From Nitrososphaerota archaeon (lineage in GTDB: Archaea; Thermoproteota; Nitrososphaeria; Nitrososphaerales; Nitrosopumilaceae), in assembly GCA_028867755.1 (NCBI GenBank), contig JAGWFT010000001.1, positions 1,032,727-1,096,726 on the forward strand: DNA of 64,000 nt, in the 5' to 3' direction. Below are positions 34,105 through 42,991 of the stretch, piece after piece. The stretch's first letter is position 1. Each line of letters opens with the position of its first letter. The translations under genes were made by a program, and so were the position numbers. The notes under the pieces were generated by a model that did no database searches, was not told the DNA's origin, and saw only the letters and a list, made by a program, of their open reading frames with translations.

Positions 34105-35964
34105 GTGCAGAACATGCGTATATTGCAGCTTCACTGCGATTACATCGAGTTTACTCCAGTTAAAAAAGAAATCAAATCAGCAGAAGAAATCGACCCTCAA
34201 TCAAAACACTTTGATGAAATAGTAGTAGCTTTTGTTGCAGTTGAAGATGGAGACAATTCAGAAGTAGCAAAAAAAGCAATGAATGAAATTTCTGAATCCA
34301 TGAAAAAAGTTGGCTGCGGCAAGCTATTGTTATATCCTTACGCACATCTAAGCTCAAAACTAGCATCACCTAGTACGGCACTATCAATTCTAAAAGAAAT
34401 GGGAGAAAAAAGAGATGGTCTTGAGATCAATAGAGCTCCATTTGGATGGACAAAATCATACAAGATTCAGGTAAAGGGCCACCCACTTGCAGAGAATTCC
34501 AAGACCATTTCAGCTGGCGAGGAAAAAGAATCTACTTCGGAGGCATTAAAGGCAGAATCCAAGATCCAGTCCTTCTGGCACATCATGACACCTGACGGCA
34601 AGATGCATGATATTGACAAGTTTAATTTCGCAAAATATCAGAGTTTAGAGGTTCTTGCAAAATACGAGTCTGCAAAAAAGCGTTCAGTGGATGAGCCTCC
34701 ACCGCATGTAAAACTAATGAAAAAATTAGCTATTGCCGATTATGAACCAGCTTCTGATGCAGGCAATATGCGATTTTTCCCAAATGGCAGGCTAATGAAA
34801 TCGCTCATTGAAAGATATGTTACAGATAAAGTAGTAGAATATGGCGGGTTTGAGGTGGAGACACCCATCATGTATGATTCGCACCACCCAAGCATGGAAA
34901 GTTATTTCAACAGATTTCCTGCAAGACAATACAACGTAAACTCTGAAGGAAAACAGCTCTTCTTGAGGTTTGCAGCATGTTTTGGACAGTTTCTCATGGC
35001 TAAAGACTTTCAAATGTCATACAAGAATCTCCCGCTAAGGTTGTACGAGCTTACTCGCTATAGTTTTAGAAGAGAGCAATCTGGAGAATTAGTGGGACTT
35101 CGAAGACTCAGGGCGTTTACCATGCCAGATTGCCATGCAATGTGTAAGGATATGGAGCAGGCAAAAGAAGAATTTCGAAAAAGATTTGATTTGTCACGCC
35201 AAGTAATCCGAGGTCTTGGAATGAATGAATCAGAGTTTGAGATGGCAATAAGATTTACAGAGGAGTTTTACAACGAAAACAGGCCACTTGTGGAGGAGCT
35301 TGTCAGTAAGATAGGAAAACCAGTGCTAGTAGAGATGTGGAAGGAGAGATTTTTCTATTTTGTTCTCAAATGGGAATTTAACTATGTAGACAGTTCAGGT
35401 AAAGCTTCTGCCCTGTCAACAGACCAAATCGATGTTGAGAATGGCAAGAGGTACAATATTGAGTTCATCGATGAGAACAACAAGCCGCAAAATCCAATCA
35501 TACTACACAACTCTCCAAGCGGGGCAGTAGAGCGTGTGATATATGTATTGCTTGAAAAGGCTGCAAAAGATCAAAGAGAAGGACGAAAGCCTGGGCTGCC
35601 CTTGTGGCTTGCGCCAACTCAGGTAAGAGTAATTCCAGTAAAACCAGAGTTTCTTGACTATTGTGAAAAACTAGCTGAAAAAATATCGCAAAATGATATT
35701 CGGGTAGACTTGGATGACAGAAATGAGAGCGTTGGCAAGAGTATTAGAGATGCAGAAACAGACTGGATAAGATACATCATAGTAATTGGGGAAAAAGAAG
35801 TGAGTGCGACCAAACTAAGTATTAGAGACAGAAAGACTGGAACTGTTAAGGAGCTTGCAGTAGATGAGCTTGTCAAAGAGATCAAAGAGGAGACAAATGG
35901 TATGCCATTTTTGAGGATGAATATGAGTAGATATGTCTCAAAGAGACCTCAGATAATGGTCTAG
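34105..35964 (+). CDS. thrS: Threonyl-tRNA synthetase, archaeal type
   Basis: The 619-residue class II synthetase begins with the archaeal N-terminal editing domain (MRILQLHCDYIEFTP), related to D-aminoacyl-tRNA deacylase, which removes mischarged serine. The catalytic core has motif 2 RLYELTRYSFRREQSGELVGLRR and zinc-ligand regions, with motif 3 near HNSPSGAVERVIYVLLEKA. The anticodon domain ends the protein. The GTG start may be replaced by ATG three codons later. A transposase remnant follows the stop. Confidence 0.96.
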   Translation: MQNMRILQLHCDYIEFTPVKKEIKSAEEIDPQSKHFDEIVVAFVAVEDGDNSEVAKKAMNEISESMKKVGCGKLLLYPYAHLSSKLASPSTALSILKEMGEKRDGLEINRAPFGWTKSYKIQVKGHPLAENSKTISAGEEKESTSEALKAESKIQSFWHIMTPDGKMHDIDKFNFAKYQSLEVLAKYESAKKRSVDEPPPHVKLMKKLAIADYEPASDAGNMRFFPNGRLMKSLIERYVTDKVVEYGGFEVETPIMYDSHHPSMESYFNRFPARQYNVNSEGKQLFLRFAACFGQFLMAKDFQMSYKNLPLRLYELTRYSFRREQSGELVGLRRLRAFTMPDCHAMCKDMEQAKEEFRKRFDLSRQVIRGLGMNESEFEMAIRFTEEFYNENRPLVEELVSKIGKPVLVEMWKERFFYFVLKWEFNYVDSSGKASALSTDQIDVENGKRYNIEFIDENNKPQNPIILHNSPSGAVERVIYVLLEKAAKDQREGRKPGLPLWLAPTQVRVIPVKPEFLDYCEKLAEKISQNDIRVDLDDRNESVGKSIRDAETDWIRYIIVIGEKEVSATKLSIRDRKTGTVKELAVDELVKEIKEETNGMPFLRMNMSRYVSKRPQIMV

Positions 35965-35969
35965 AATAA

Positions 35970-36136
35970 GATTCTGCTCAGAAAACTATTGATGCCTTTA
36001 GGATTAATTATAATTTCATTCGAGAGCATAGTTCAATCAAGAAAACTCCTGCGGAACAAGCAGGAATAAAGTTAGATTTAGGTCAGAATAGGATGAAAAT
36101 CTAATTAAATTAGCATCAAAGATGATAAGAGAATAA
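35970..36136 (+). pseudogene. C-terminal remnant of a DDE-type transposase
   Basis: Directly after thrS an untranslated frame reads DAFRINYNFIREHSSIKK then TPAEQAGIKLDLGQNR. The YNFIRxHxSxxxxTPAEQAGI pattern is the classic end of DDE/rve transposases after the catalytic Glu. A one-base shift near 36091 would continue to LIKLASKMIRE and a stop at 36136. There is no start codon and no upstream catalytic part. This is a decayed insertion-sequence fragment. Confidence 0.65.
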
Positions 36137-36245
36137 AATTATGTTATAATGGAATTATCATGCAATATAATCTCAGTACGATCAAAATGTCCTTCCATTC
36201 TATATTGATATTTTTGGTTATTGGTATGACTGGTGTACCAAATTA

Positions 36246-36686
36246 TCAATCCAAAATAACAGGTATTAGAGGATAACATGGCGTTGAGATGAAAACCTTA
36301 CTCATTGGAATGTCTACACCATATGATTCCTGTGGGGCGAGTGGAGCTTCAGTTTTTCCATCAGGAAATCCATCCAATTCAGATGTTTTTAGATTTGATT
36401 CTGTACCATTTTCTACAATTTTCACATAGTACTCAGTTCTAACATTAGTAGCAGGGAGAGAGCCAAAATTTTTGATACGAAATAATGCCTTAGTATGTAA
36501 TTTCATTTGTTCAATATCTTCTTTAGGAAAAGTCATATGCATTCTTGATAATGATGGTCGGTACCTGATTCTCAATTCCTCTTTTAGTAAATTATTAGAT
36601 TGACCAGTTCGTACAGCCGTCACTATGGCTACACTTAAGGTAGCAACAACTAACGCAATCTGTACTCCTAATTCAAATTCACCTAT
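36246..36686 (-). CDS. Membrane-anchored hypothetical protein, non-standard start
   Basis: From GTG at 36623 the frame gives a 125-residue soluble domain with an Ig-like pattern (LHTKALFRIKNFGSLPATNV). The same frame stays open upstream and encodes a membrane helix, LGVQIALVVATLSVAIVTAV, with no ATG, GTG or TTG before the stop at 36695. ATA at 36686 would be a leaderless start, as a GTATATTT box is centred 22 nt before it. Without the extension the protein would lack its anchor. It may also be a gene fragment. Confidence 0.5.
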   Translation of the reverse strand: MGEFELGVQIALVVATLSVAIVTAVRTGQSNNLLKEELRIRYRPSLSRMHMTFPKEDIEQMKLHTKALFRIKNFGSLPATNVRTEYYVKIVENGTESNLKTSELDGFPDGKTEAPLAPQESYGVDIPMSKVFISTPCYPLIPVILD

Positions 36687-36840
36687 TTTTAATCACCAGT
36701 AGGAAATATACCACATAGAAAATAAGCATATCATCAAAATCCCGATAAGTTAGTGGAAGTATATTTCACAATACTTAATAGATAAACGACAAAAATCAGA
36801 AATTAATTACATTTCATAATGTGTTAAACAGGTTTTCTAG

Positions 36841-37728
36841 TTATTTGTGAGAAAGATTCATGGCTATGACTTCTGCCATCAATTTTGCAGCAATAGAAGC
36901 GGTTGCCCCATTGTCATATGGAGGACATAATTCCACAATATCCATGCATCTAATCGTGTTGTTTTCCATCGCATATACCATGTCAAACAACTCACGTGAT
37001 GTAATGCCAAGCGCCTCTGGGTTTCCAACACCTGGGGCAAATGCAGGGTCAAGTACATCCAAATCGATGCTCAGATATACCCTATCAAATGTCGAGAGGG
37101 CATCTTTTACAAGTTTTGGCCCCTTGCCATCCCTAATGTCTTTATCAGTTACTGTTCTAACCTTATGTTCAGTTTTGAAAGCAAGCTCTTCGCTTACAAA
37201 AGAGCGCGCACCAACATGTACGATATTATCAGCACCACGTTTTTCAATAATTCTTCTAAGATATGCCGCATGACTTAGCTTGATGTCTGCATATTCGTCT
37301 CTTAGATCATAATGTGCGTCAAATACGATATATCCAGTATCTTTTGGAAAGCTCATGTATGTTCCATATGTGATGAGATGCTCGCCACCCAGTATTATGA
37401 GCTGTTTATTGCGCAAGACAAGCTCTGATGTTATCTTTCCTATCATATCAAGCACCTCGGTTGCCACTACAGTGTGTCTTGTATTTCCAAGATCTTCCAC
37501 ATTTACAGATTCCAAATCAACGTTGAACCTATTTGAAAAGATCTCAATGTTGTTAAACGCAAGTCTGATTGCATCAGGACCAAACCTGGTTCCTGGTCTA
37601 AAAGAGTGTGTTGAATCAAATGGAATCCCATATACTATTGCTGAAACATCACCTTTTTCGTTTGGACTAGTAATCAGAGGATTTCGATTCATGTACAAAT
37701 CAGTGAAACTCATCAAAAACGCTGACAT
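36841..37728 (-). CDS. speB: Agmatinase-type ureohydrolase
   Basis: The 295-residue protein of the arginase/agmatinase fold has the dimanganese ligands in GGEH, DAHYDLRDEY and SIDLDVLDPAFAPGVG. Agmatinase releases urea from agmatine to give putrescine. In archaea this feeds polyamine and hypusine/agmatidine chemistry. Substrate choice among ureohydrolases is inferred from overall similarity. ATG start; no operon partner is visible. Confidence 0.87.
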   Translation of the reverse strand: MSAFLMSFTDLYMNRNPLITSPNEKGDVSAIVYGIPFDSTHSFRPGTRFGPDAIRLAFNNIEIFSNRFNVDLESVNVEDLGNTRHTVVATEVLDMIGKITSELVLRNKQLIILGGEHLITYGTYMSFPKDTGYIVFDAHYDLRDEYADIKLSHAAYLRRIIEKRGADNIVHVGARSFVSEELAFKTEHKVRTVTDKDIRDGKGPKLVKDALSTFDRVYLSIDLDVLDPAFAPGVGNPEALGITSRELFDMVYAMENNTIRCMDIVELCPPYDNGATASIAAKLMAEVIAMNLSHK

Positions 37729-37787
37729 TATACCTGAGATATAATGTTATGGAAATTGAATTGCAGTATCACAAGTTCTGCAAAAAT

Positions 37788-37872
37788 GTAATCCTGTCAT
37801 GATTACACAGTTGGCGAGAACGCCATGATGGGGTTTAATCGATAGGCCAAAAAATTAACCTACGCGTTCTCG
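37788..37872. other. Inverted-repeat region between agmatinase and the zinc microprotein
   Basis: Two structures are visible. GTAATC (37788) pairs with GATTAC (37801), a hairpin with a 7-nt loop. CGAGAACGC (37815-37823) pairs with GCGTTCTCG (37864-37872), enclosing GGTTTAAT and ATTAACC that can pair further. On the minus strand this would be the 5' leader of agmatinase. It could be a leader RNA or an independent RNA. No known class is recognised. Confidence 0.4.
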
Positions 37873-37956
37873 TCACGGTTTATTGCAGGAATTACTATTT
37901 ATTGGTAGATTAACTTGGTTAACTCTGATCTCAAGAGATACATGGTATCAAGAAAA

Positions 37957-38124
37957 TTAGTTCAGGATTAGGGTGCCATCAAGGGTTTCACAGCCTATGT
38001 GAAACTGGGATTCGCTAGGCTTGTTGCATGATCTACATACCATGCTGATCACTTCATTGCATGTACTACAGCGTTGAAATTCTTTCATATCTTCACCGCA
38101 AGTTCTACATGAATCCATTCTCAT
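37957..38124 (-). CDS. Small zinc protein with three CxxC pairs (55 aa)
   Basis: An ATG frame in the gap encodes SCRTCGED, RCSTCNEV and VCRSCNKP (Cys6/9, 19/22, 30/33), then QFHIGCE. The spacing gives one or two zinc knuckles. It is short and rich in charged residues. A second ATG two codons later is also a possible start. No partner gene is evident. It accounts for much of the space between agmatinase and gatB. Confidence 0.65.
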   Translation of the reverse strand: MRMDSCRTCGEDMKEFQRCSTCNEVISMVCRSCNKPSESQFHIGCETLDGTLILN

Positions 38125-38212
38125 ATATACAAAATTTACAAAATCCTCTTATAAATTGTATTAATATTAGTCTTGACTAACAGAGTGAAAAATACTTGCT
38201 AAACAGACCACC

Positions 38213-39622
38213 TCAGGACGATAACAGTCTCTTTCTTATCAATTCAAGTGTGGTGCCAGGACTTGCTTTTCCCTTTGTCTTTTTCATGACCTTGCCTACG
38301 ATATAGTTTACTGTATCAGGATTCTGCTTTGCCTCTAATACTGCCTTTTCCTCTTCTTTGAATACTTCATCTATTATTTTTTCAAGAGATGATACATCAC
38401 TTACATTGCCCAAGTCAAGACTTGATTTTACATCAGACAAGGATTTTCCTGTCTTTACCATCTCTTGGAGTGCAATCTTGCCAGAGTTTCTTGTTATAGT
38501 GCCATTCAAAATTGCATCTGCCAAATCGGATATATGTTTTGGAGTTATTTTCAGATCCAGTTTCTTTTCCCTAGTATCTGCAAAACCCATCAAGTCTGTT
38601 GTTATTATATTTGCTATTTCTTTTGCGTTAGTATCAGTATGGGCATTTTCAAATAAATCAGAATAAAACTTGTCTGATGATAGAACATCTGCAACTTGTG
38701 GCGGAATGCCATATTTTTGTGCATAGCGTTCCTTTTTAGCAATGATGCTTTCAGGCATGTTTTCTTTGAGTGCAGCAATTTTGTTTTGTGCTATCTGTAT
38801 TATTGGAATATCGGCTTCAGGAAGATAACGATAGTCTTGTTCTTCCTCTTTTGACCTTGATGAAACTGTGATCTTTCTTGCTTCATCCCAATGCCTTGTT
38901 TCTGCTACCACAGGTATGTTTCTTTCAACCAAGCTTTGTTGTCTTGTTATTTCAAAATGCAGTGCTTTTTCTATATCGCGAAATGACCCTACGTTTTTTA
39001 TCTCAACCCTATTTGCTTTTTCAACAGATATGTTACCATCTACTCTCATGGCACCCTCAAGATACGGATCTGAAACACCAAGATTTTCTACCAAATCTGC
39101 AAGAACGTTAAGAAAGATACGAACTTGTTTTGGGTTTTCAAAGTCGGGTTCTGTCACTATCTCCACTAGTGGCGCTCCTGCCCTGTTATAATCAACAAGC
39201 GTAATCTGCGTTTTCTCCGAGCTTCCCTCATACACCAGCCTGCCAGGGTCTTCTTCTAGCTGTATCCTCCTTATCCTGATTTTTTTTTCTTCTATCTGTA
39301 CTACACCGTCTGAGCCTATGCTTGTTGGCCCGTATGCGTTGTATTGAGTGATTTGAAAGCCCTTTGGAAGATCAGGATAAAAATAATTTTTTCTAAAAAA
39401 GCTTATCTGCTCTGGGATTTTGCATCCAAGGGCAAGTGAGATCATTGTGGCTTTCTCTACTGCTTTTTTGTTAAGTATCGGCAATGAGCCTGGAAGACCA
39501 ATGCAGACAGGGCAGATGTTTGAATTTGGCGACAGGTTTCTGTAATCTGCCTTGCAACTGCAGAACAGCTTGCTTTCAAGCTTTGTTAGTTGACAATGTA
39601 TTTCAAGCCCTATCTTTGTCAA
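38213..39622 (-). CDS. gatB: Asp/Glu-tRNA(Asn/Gln) amidotransferase subunit B
   Basis: The 469-residue subunit activates the misacylated tRNA by phosphorylation and passes ammonia to it. It begins MTKIGLEIHCQL, has the metal-site Cys pairs CSCKADY and CPVCIGLPG, and ends with the helical YqeY-like tail domain. The start overlaps the gatA stop by 4 nt. With aspS upstream it should form Asn-tRNA(Asn). Confidence 0.96.
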   Translation of the reverse strand: MTKIGLEIHCQLTKLESKLFCSCKADYRNLSPNSNICPVCIGLPGSLPILNKKAVEKATMISLALGCKIPEQISFFRKNYFYPDLPKGFQITQYNAYGPTSIGSDGVVQIEEKKIRIRRIQLEEDPGRLVYEGSSEKTQITLVDYNRAGAPLVEIVTEPDFENPKQVRIFLNVLADLVENLGVSDPYLEGAMRVDGNISVEKANRVEIKNVGSFRDIEKALHFEITRQQSLVERNIPVVAETRHWDEARKITVSSRSKEEEQDYRYLPEADIPIIQIAQNKIAALKENMPESIIAKKERYAQKYGIPPQVADVLSSDKFYSDLFENAHTDTNAKEIANIITTDLMGFADTREKKLDLKITPKHISDLADAILNGTITRNSGKIALQEMVKTGKSLSDVKSSLDLGNVSDVSSLEKIIDEVFKEEEKAVLEAKQNPDTVNYIVGKVMKKTKGKASPGTTLELIRKRLLSS

Positions 39623-41070
39623 ACTGGCACCTCCGGAAGATGTGTTGTCTGTTGTAATGCATATGCTGCCTGCAACAAATTCTTGTCTTGAAATGAATTT
39701 GCAAAAATTTGGATTCCTATTGGAAGCCCAGAACTAGAGATTGCAAATGGCACAGAAATGGCTGGAATCCCAGTCAAGTTAGCCATGATGGTGTTAGCAT
39801 CAAGCAAATAAAGCGTCAGAGGATCATCTATTTTTTCTCCAATTTTGAAAGGCAGTATTGGCATGGTTGGTGCAACAAGAAAATCAACTTTTTTGAATGC
39901 ATCGTCAATTTGAGATTTCATCATTGCCCTCACCTTTTGGGCTTTTAGGTAATACTTGCCGTAATATCCTGCAGATAGCACAAATGCACCAAGCAACATC
40001 CTACGTGTTACCTCTGGCCCAAAATTACTTCTCACTTTTGACACGTATGCCTTGAACTCATAGCCTTCGGTGCCAAGATCAAATCCGTATCTCAAATTGT
40101 CGTATCTTGAGAGATTACTACTTGCTTCTGCTGACGCAATGGTATAATACGCTGCTACAGAGTGCTCTACTGAATCAAGTGATATTGGAATACACTCAGC
40201 CTCAAGATCTTGAAATTTTGATACAGCTGCGTTTGTTGCAGAGGATACCTCCTTGTCTACCCCATCCCCTGTCATTTGGGATACAAGGCCAATTTTTTTT
40301 CCTTTCACCCCAGCATTCAAATCTTGAAGGTAGTCTACTCTTCCTTTTTCCACGGTGGTATCATCGTGTGAGTCATGGCCTGAGATTGTATTCATGATCA
40401 AGGCAATATCTTCAACTTTTCTTGCAACTGGTCCTATCTGCTCTATACTGTTAGCATAAGAAACAAGACCGTATCGGCTCACAAGACCATAAGTTGGTTT
40501 TAGTCCCACCACAGAACAAAAACTCGCAGGACTTCGGACTGAACCACCAGTATCAGAACCAAGCGATGCAACGCATTCAAGAGCGCTAACAGATACACCA
40601 CTTCCGCCTGATGATCCTCCTGGCACATATTCCACGTTCCAAGGATTTCTGCTCGGTCCAAAGCAGCTAAATTCTGTAGTGGAGCCCATAGCAAATTCAT
40701 CAAGGTTTACTTTTCCAATTATTATTGCATCATCTTGCTTGAGTCTTGATACTACGGTTGCGTCATATGGTGCAATAAAATTCTCTAGCATTTTTGACGC
40801 GCATGTAGTTCTAATGCCCGAAGTGCAAATATTGTCTTTAATTGATATTGGCATGCCAAAAAGCGCGCCGATTCTTTCTTTTGCTTTTATTTTTTTATCA
40901 ATGATTCTTGCTTGGTTTAGGGCATTTTGTTCATCGATTGTAATGTAGGCATGGACTTTGCCTTCAACTGTACGAATACGATCTAGTGTCTTTGCGATAA
41001 ATTCTTCAGCAGATATTTGGCCGTTACGTATCTGTGACACATACTCTGTTGCGGAAATTCCAAGATTCAT
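39619..41070 (-). CDS. gatA: Asp/Glu-tRNA amidotransferase subunit A
   Basis: The 483-residue amidase-family subunit has the Ser-cisSer-Lys triad: SIKDNICT (Lys), GGSSGGSGVSVSA and GSDTGGSVRSPASFC (nucleophile Ser). It releases ammonia from glutamine or asparagine for transfer by GatB. The gene begins immediately after gatC and overlaps gatB by 4 nt, indicating one operon. Confidence 0.97.
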   Translation of the reverse strand: MNLGISATEYVSQIRNGQISAEEFIAKTLDRIRTVEGKVHAYITIDEQNALNQARIIDKKIKAKERIGALFGMPISIKDNICTSGIRTTCASKMLENFIAPYDATVVSRLKQDDAIIIGKVNLDEFAMGSTTEFSCFGPSRNPWNVEYVPGGSSGGSGVSVSALECVASLGSDTGGSVRSPASFCSVVGLKPTYGLVSRYGLVSYANSIEQIGPVARKVEDIALIMNTISGHDSHDDTTVEKGRVDYLQDLNAGVKGKKIGLVSQMTGDGVDKEVSSATNAAVSKFQDLEAECIPISLDSVEHSVAAYYTIASAEASSNLSRYDNLRYGFDLGTEGYEFKAYVSKVRSNFGPEVTRRMLLGAFVLSAGYYGKYYLKAQKVRAMMKSQIDDAFKKVDFLVAPTMPILPFKIGEKIDDPLTLYLLDANTIMANLTGIPAISVPFAISSSGLPIGIQIFANSFQDKNLLQAAYALQQTTHLPEVPV

Positions 41071-41346
41071 TCAGATCATCTTGGGAGCCCGAACAAAACT
41101 ATTTTGGTCTCTCTTCAATTTACTGATGAGCGACATGCCATCAGTCATAAATGGCTCATGTTTGTCTTCTCTTAGACTCTCATACGGTATCTCTTTTCTG
41201 AGCGTTTTGTCAGAATCATACTCTACTTTATCTAAATTGTTAAAATAATTTAAAATTTGATCAACTTGATGAATATATTTTTCTGGATCTTGTAATTCAA
41301 CTTTGACCAAATCGCCAAGATGTTCGATTTCTTTTCTATCTACCAT
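41071..41346 (-). CDS. gatC: Asp/Glu-tRNA amidotransferase subunit C
   Basis: The 91-residue helical subunit wraps around GatA and stabilises the GatA-GatB complex. The pattern EIEHLGDLVKVELQDPEKYIHQVDQIL is typical of the family. It ends at the base next to the gatA start and lies 9 bp downstream of aspS. Small size and position confirm the assignment. Confidence 0.88.
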   Translation of the reverse strand: MVDRKEIEHLGDLVKVELQDPEKYIHQVDQILNYFNNLDKVEYDSDKTLRKEIPYESLREDKHEPFMTDGMSLISKLKRDQNSFVRAPKMI

Positions 41347-41355
41347 TTTAATTCA

Positions 41356-42666
41356 CTACGGTGTAAGTCTATCAACGTCTCTTGGATAAAATGTGGTATC
41401 CCTTATGTTTTCCGTGCCAGTTAGAGCCATCATCAGACGTTCTAAACCTATACCGCAACCAGCATGTGGAGGAACTCCATAGTCAAAGACCTTGAGATGG
41501 TAATCAAATGCATCAAGCTTAAAGCCTTTGTTCTTCATCCTTTCTTCAAGTTCGTTTCTTTTCTCAATTCTTGTACTGCCAGAAGACAATTCAAGATCAC
41601 CGAACATCAAATCAAATGATTCTGAAATTTTTGGATCATCTTTTTTTGCTTTGACATAAAATGGCTTTGGGGCAAGCGGCCAATCTTTAACAAAATAAAA
41701 CCCTGTTACGTCTATTTTTCTTAGTTGCGAGGGGTAAAGATCGTCTCCCCATTCAATTTTTGCCCCAACATTTTTCATTTTATCAACAAGTTCAGAATAC
41801 GAGTATTGAGGTATAGTACTTGGAACTTCGGGCACCTGATACTCAAATCCTGTGAGTGTGGCGACATAATCTTTTACTACTTTAATTGACTTTATTATGA
41901 TATTTTCAATATGCTTCATTATGTCATTATAATCTACAAATGCCTCTTCAAGATCTATTGAGATTGCTTCTGACAAATGCCTGTTGGTTCTAGACGGTTC
42001 TGCCCTAAATATTGGTGCAATCTCAAAAACTTTTTCAAATCCTAATGTCAATTGTTCTTTGTAAAGCTGTGGGCTCTGAGCAAGAAATGCTTCCTTATTA
42101 TAATAAAATATTGGAAATAATGCAGCGCCTCCCTCGGTTGCAGTAGCAATCATCTTTGGAGTATTAACTTCAAGAAAACTCTTGTCATAAAGATATTCTC
42201 TAATGGATTTTAGAACAAGGCTTCTCATTTTGAATACATGTTGTAATACATTTCGTCTCAAGTCTATTGCACGAATCTCAAGCCTAGTGTCGATGTTTGC
42301 GACAGTTTTTGTCTGCCAAGTAAACGGTGCAATTTTTTCTACACTTGAAAATATTTTCATTTCAGATGGAATTATTTCAGCACCATGCGGAGCCTTGTTT
42401 GATGGTTTAACAATTCCTTTCACTGCTATGGTTGATTGTTCTTTTATTTTTCCAAGTGCATTTTTTATATCATCTGAACAAACTCCAGATTTTGCCGTAA
42501 TTTGCATTTCTCCATCTTTGTCATTTAACATAACAAACACCAAATTTCCATGGTCACGCACACTTGATACCCACCCCATAACCGTTACTTCTTTTCCTTC
42601 AAGAGATGGATTGATTTCATTAGAATATGTAGTTCTTCGCCAATTTCCAAGTTCTGTATCTATCAT
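41356..42666 (-). CDS. aspS: Aspartyl-tRNA synthetase (archaeal, probably non-discriminating)
   Basis: This class II synthetase has an N-terminal OB fold (VTVMGWVSSVRDHGNLVFVM), motif 2 IFRAEPSRTNRHLSE and motif 3 GCGIGLERLMMALTG. With GatCAB directly downstream it probably charges both tRNA(Asp) and tRNA(Asn). ATG at 42666 gives 436 residues, the normal length. A TTG at 42771 is also open, with an AATATATTTT box about 24 nt upstream, so a longer leaderless form cannot be excluded. Confidence 0.94.
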   Translation of the reverse strand: MIDTELGNWRRTTYSNEINPSLEGKEVTVMGWVSSVRDHGNLVFVMLNDKDGEMQITAKSGVCSDDIKNALGKIKEQSTIAVKGIVKPSNKAPHGAEIIPSEMKIFSSVEKIAPFTWQTKTVANIDTRLEIRAIDLRRNVLQHVFKMRSLVLKSIREYLYDKSFLEVNTPKMIATATEGGAALFPIFYYNKEAFLAQSPQLYKEQLTLGFEKVFEIAPIFRAEPSRTNRHLSEAISIDLEEAFVDYNDIMKHIENIIIKSIKVVKDYVATLTGFEYQVPEVPSTIPQYSYSELVDKMKNVGAKIEWGDDLYPSQLRKIDVTGFYFVKDWPLAPKPFYVKAKKDDPKISESFDLMFGDLELSSGSTRIEKRNELEERMKNKGFKLDAFDYHLKVFDYGVPPHAGCGIGLERLMMALTGTENIRDTTFYPRDVDRLTP

Positions 42667-42861
42667 TCTTTTCACCAAATGTGCTCTTGTTAGTGTTAAT
42701 TTATGTATCGAGTGGTTCGAATAATTCTCTAAATCTTGGCGGATGTACAAAATATCAACCAAGAAGATCAAGACGAGCCAACTTGTGATTTAAAATATAT
42801 TTTTCCACTATTGGCGTTGACCAAATGTTGCTCATCACTCTATATCATAATTTAGTAATAT

Positions 42862-42964
42862 ATGAAAAATTTCATAAAATTTGAAATAATCGATGCAATT
42901 ATTTCCATAAAATGGAGTAATTCACCAAAAAGTTATAATCTAGCATGTTATTTCCCATATATGG
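42862..42964. promoter_or_regulatory. Cluster of short inverted repeats before UbiA gene
   Basis: Three perfect inverted repeats lie within about 100 bp: ATGAAA-AA-TTTCAT (42862-42875), TCCAT-AAA-ATGGA (42904-42916) and CCATATATGG (42955-42964). The last two share a CCAT...ATGG form and may be two sites for one regulator. A TTATAATC box lies at 42933. AT-rich DNA makes short palindromes likely, so this is tentative. Confidence 0.35.
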
Positions 42965-42991
42965 AGAATAAGTGTTTGTTTATCGATATTT

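Noticed and set aside
36160-36276. 38-codon plus-strand frame with a hydrophobic stretch
   Set aside because: It has no TATA box or ribosome-binding site, resembles nothing known, and overlaps the minus-strand gene end. It may be part of decayed DNA near the transposase remnant.
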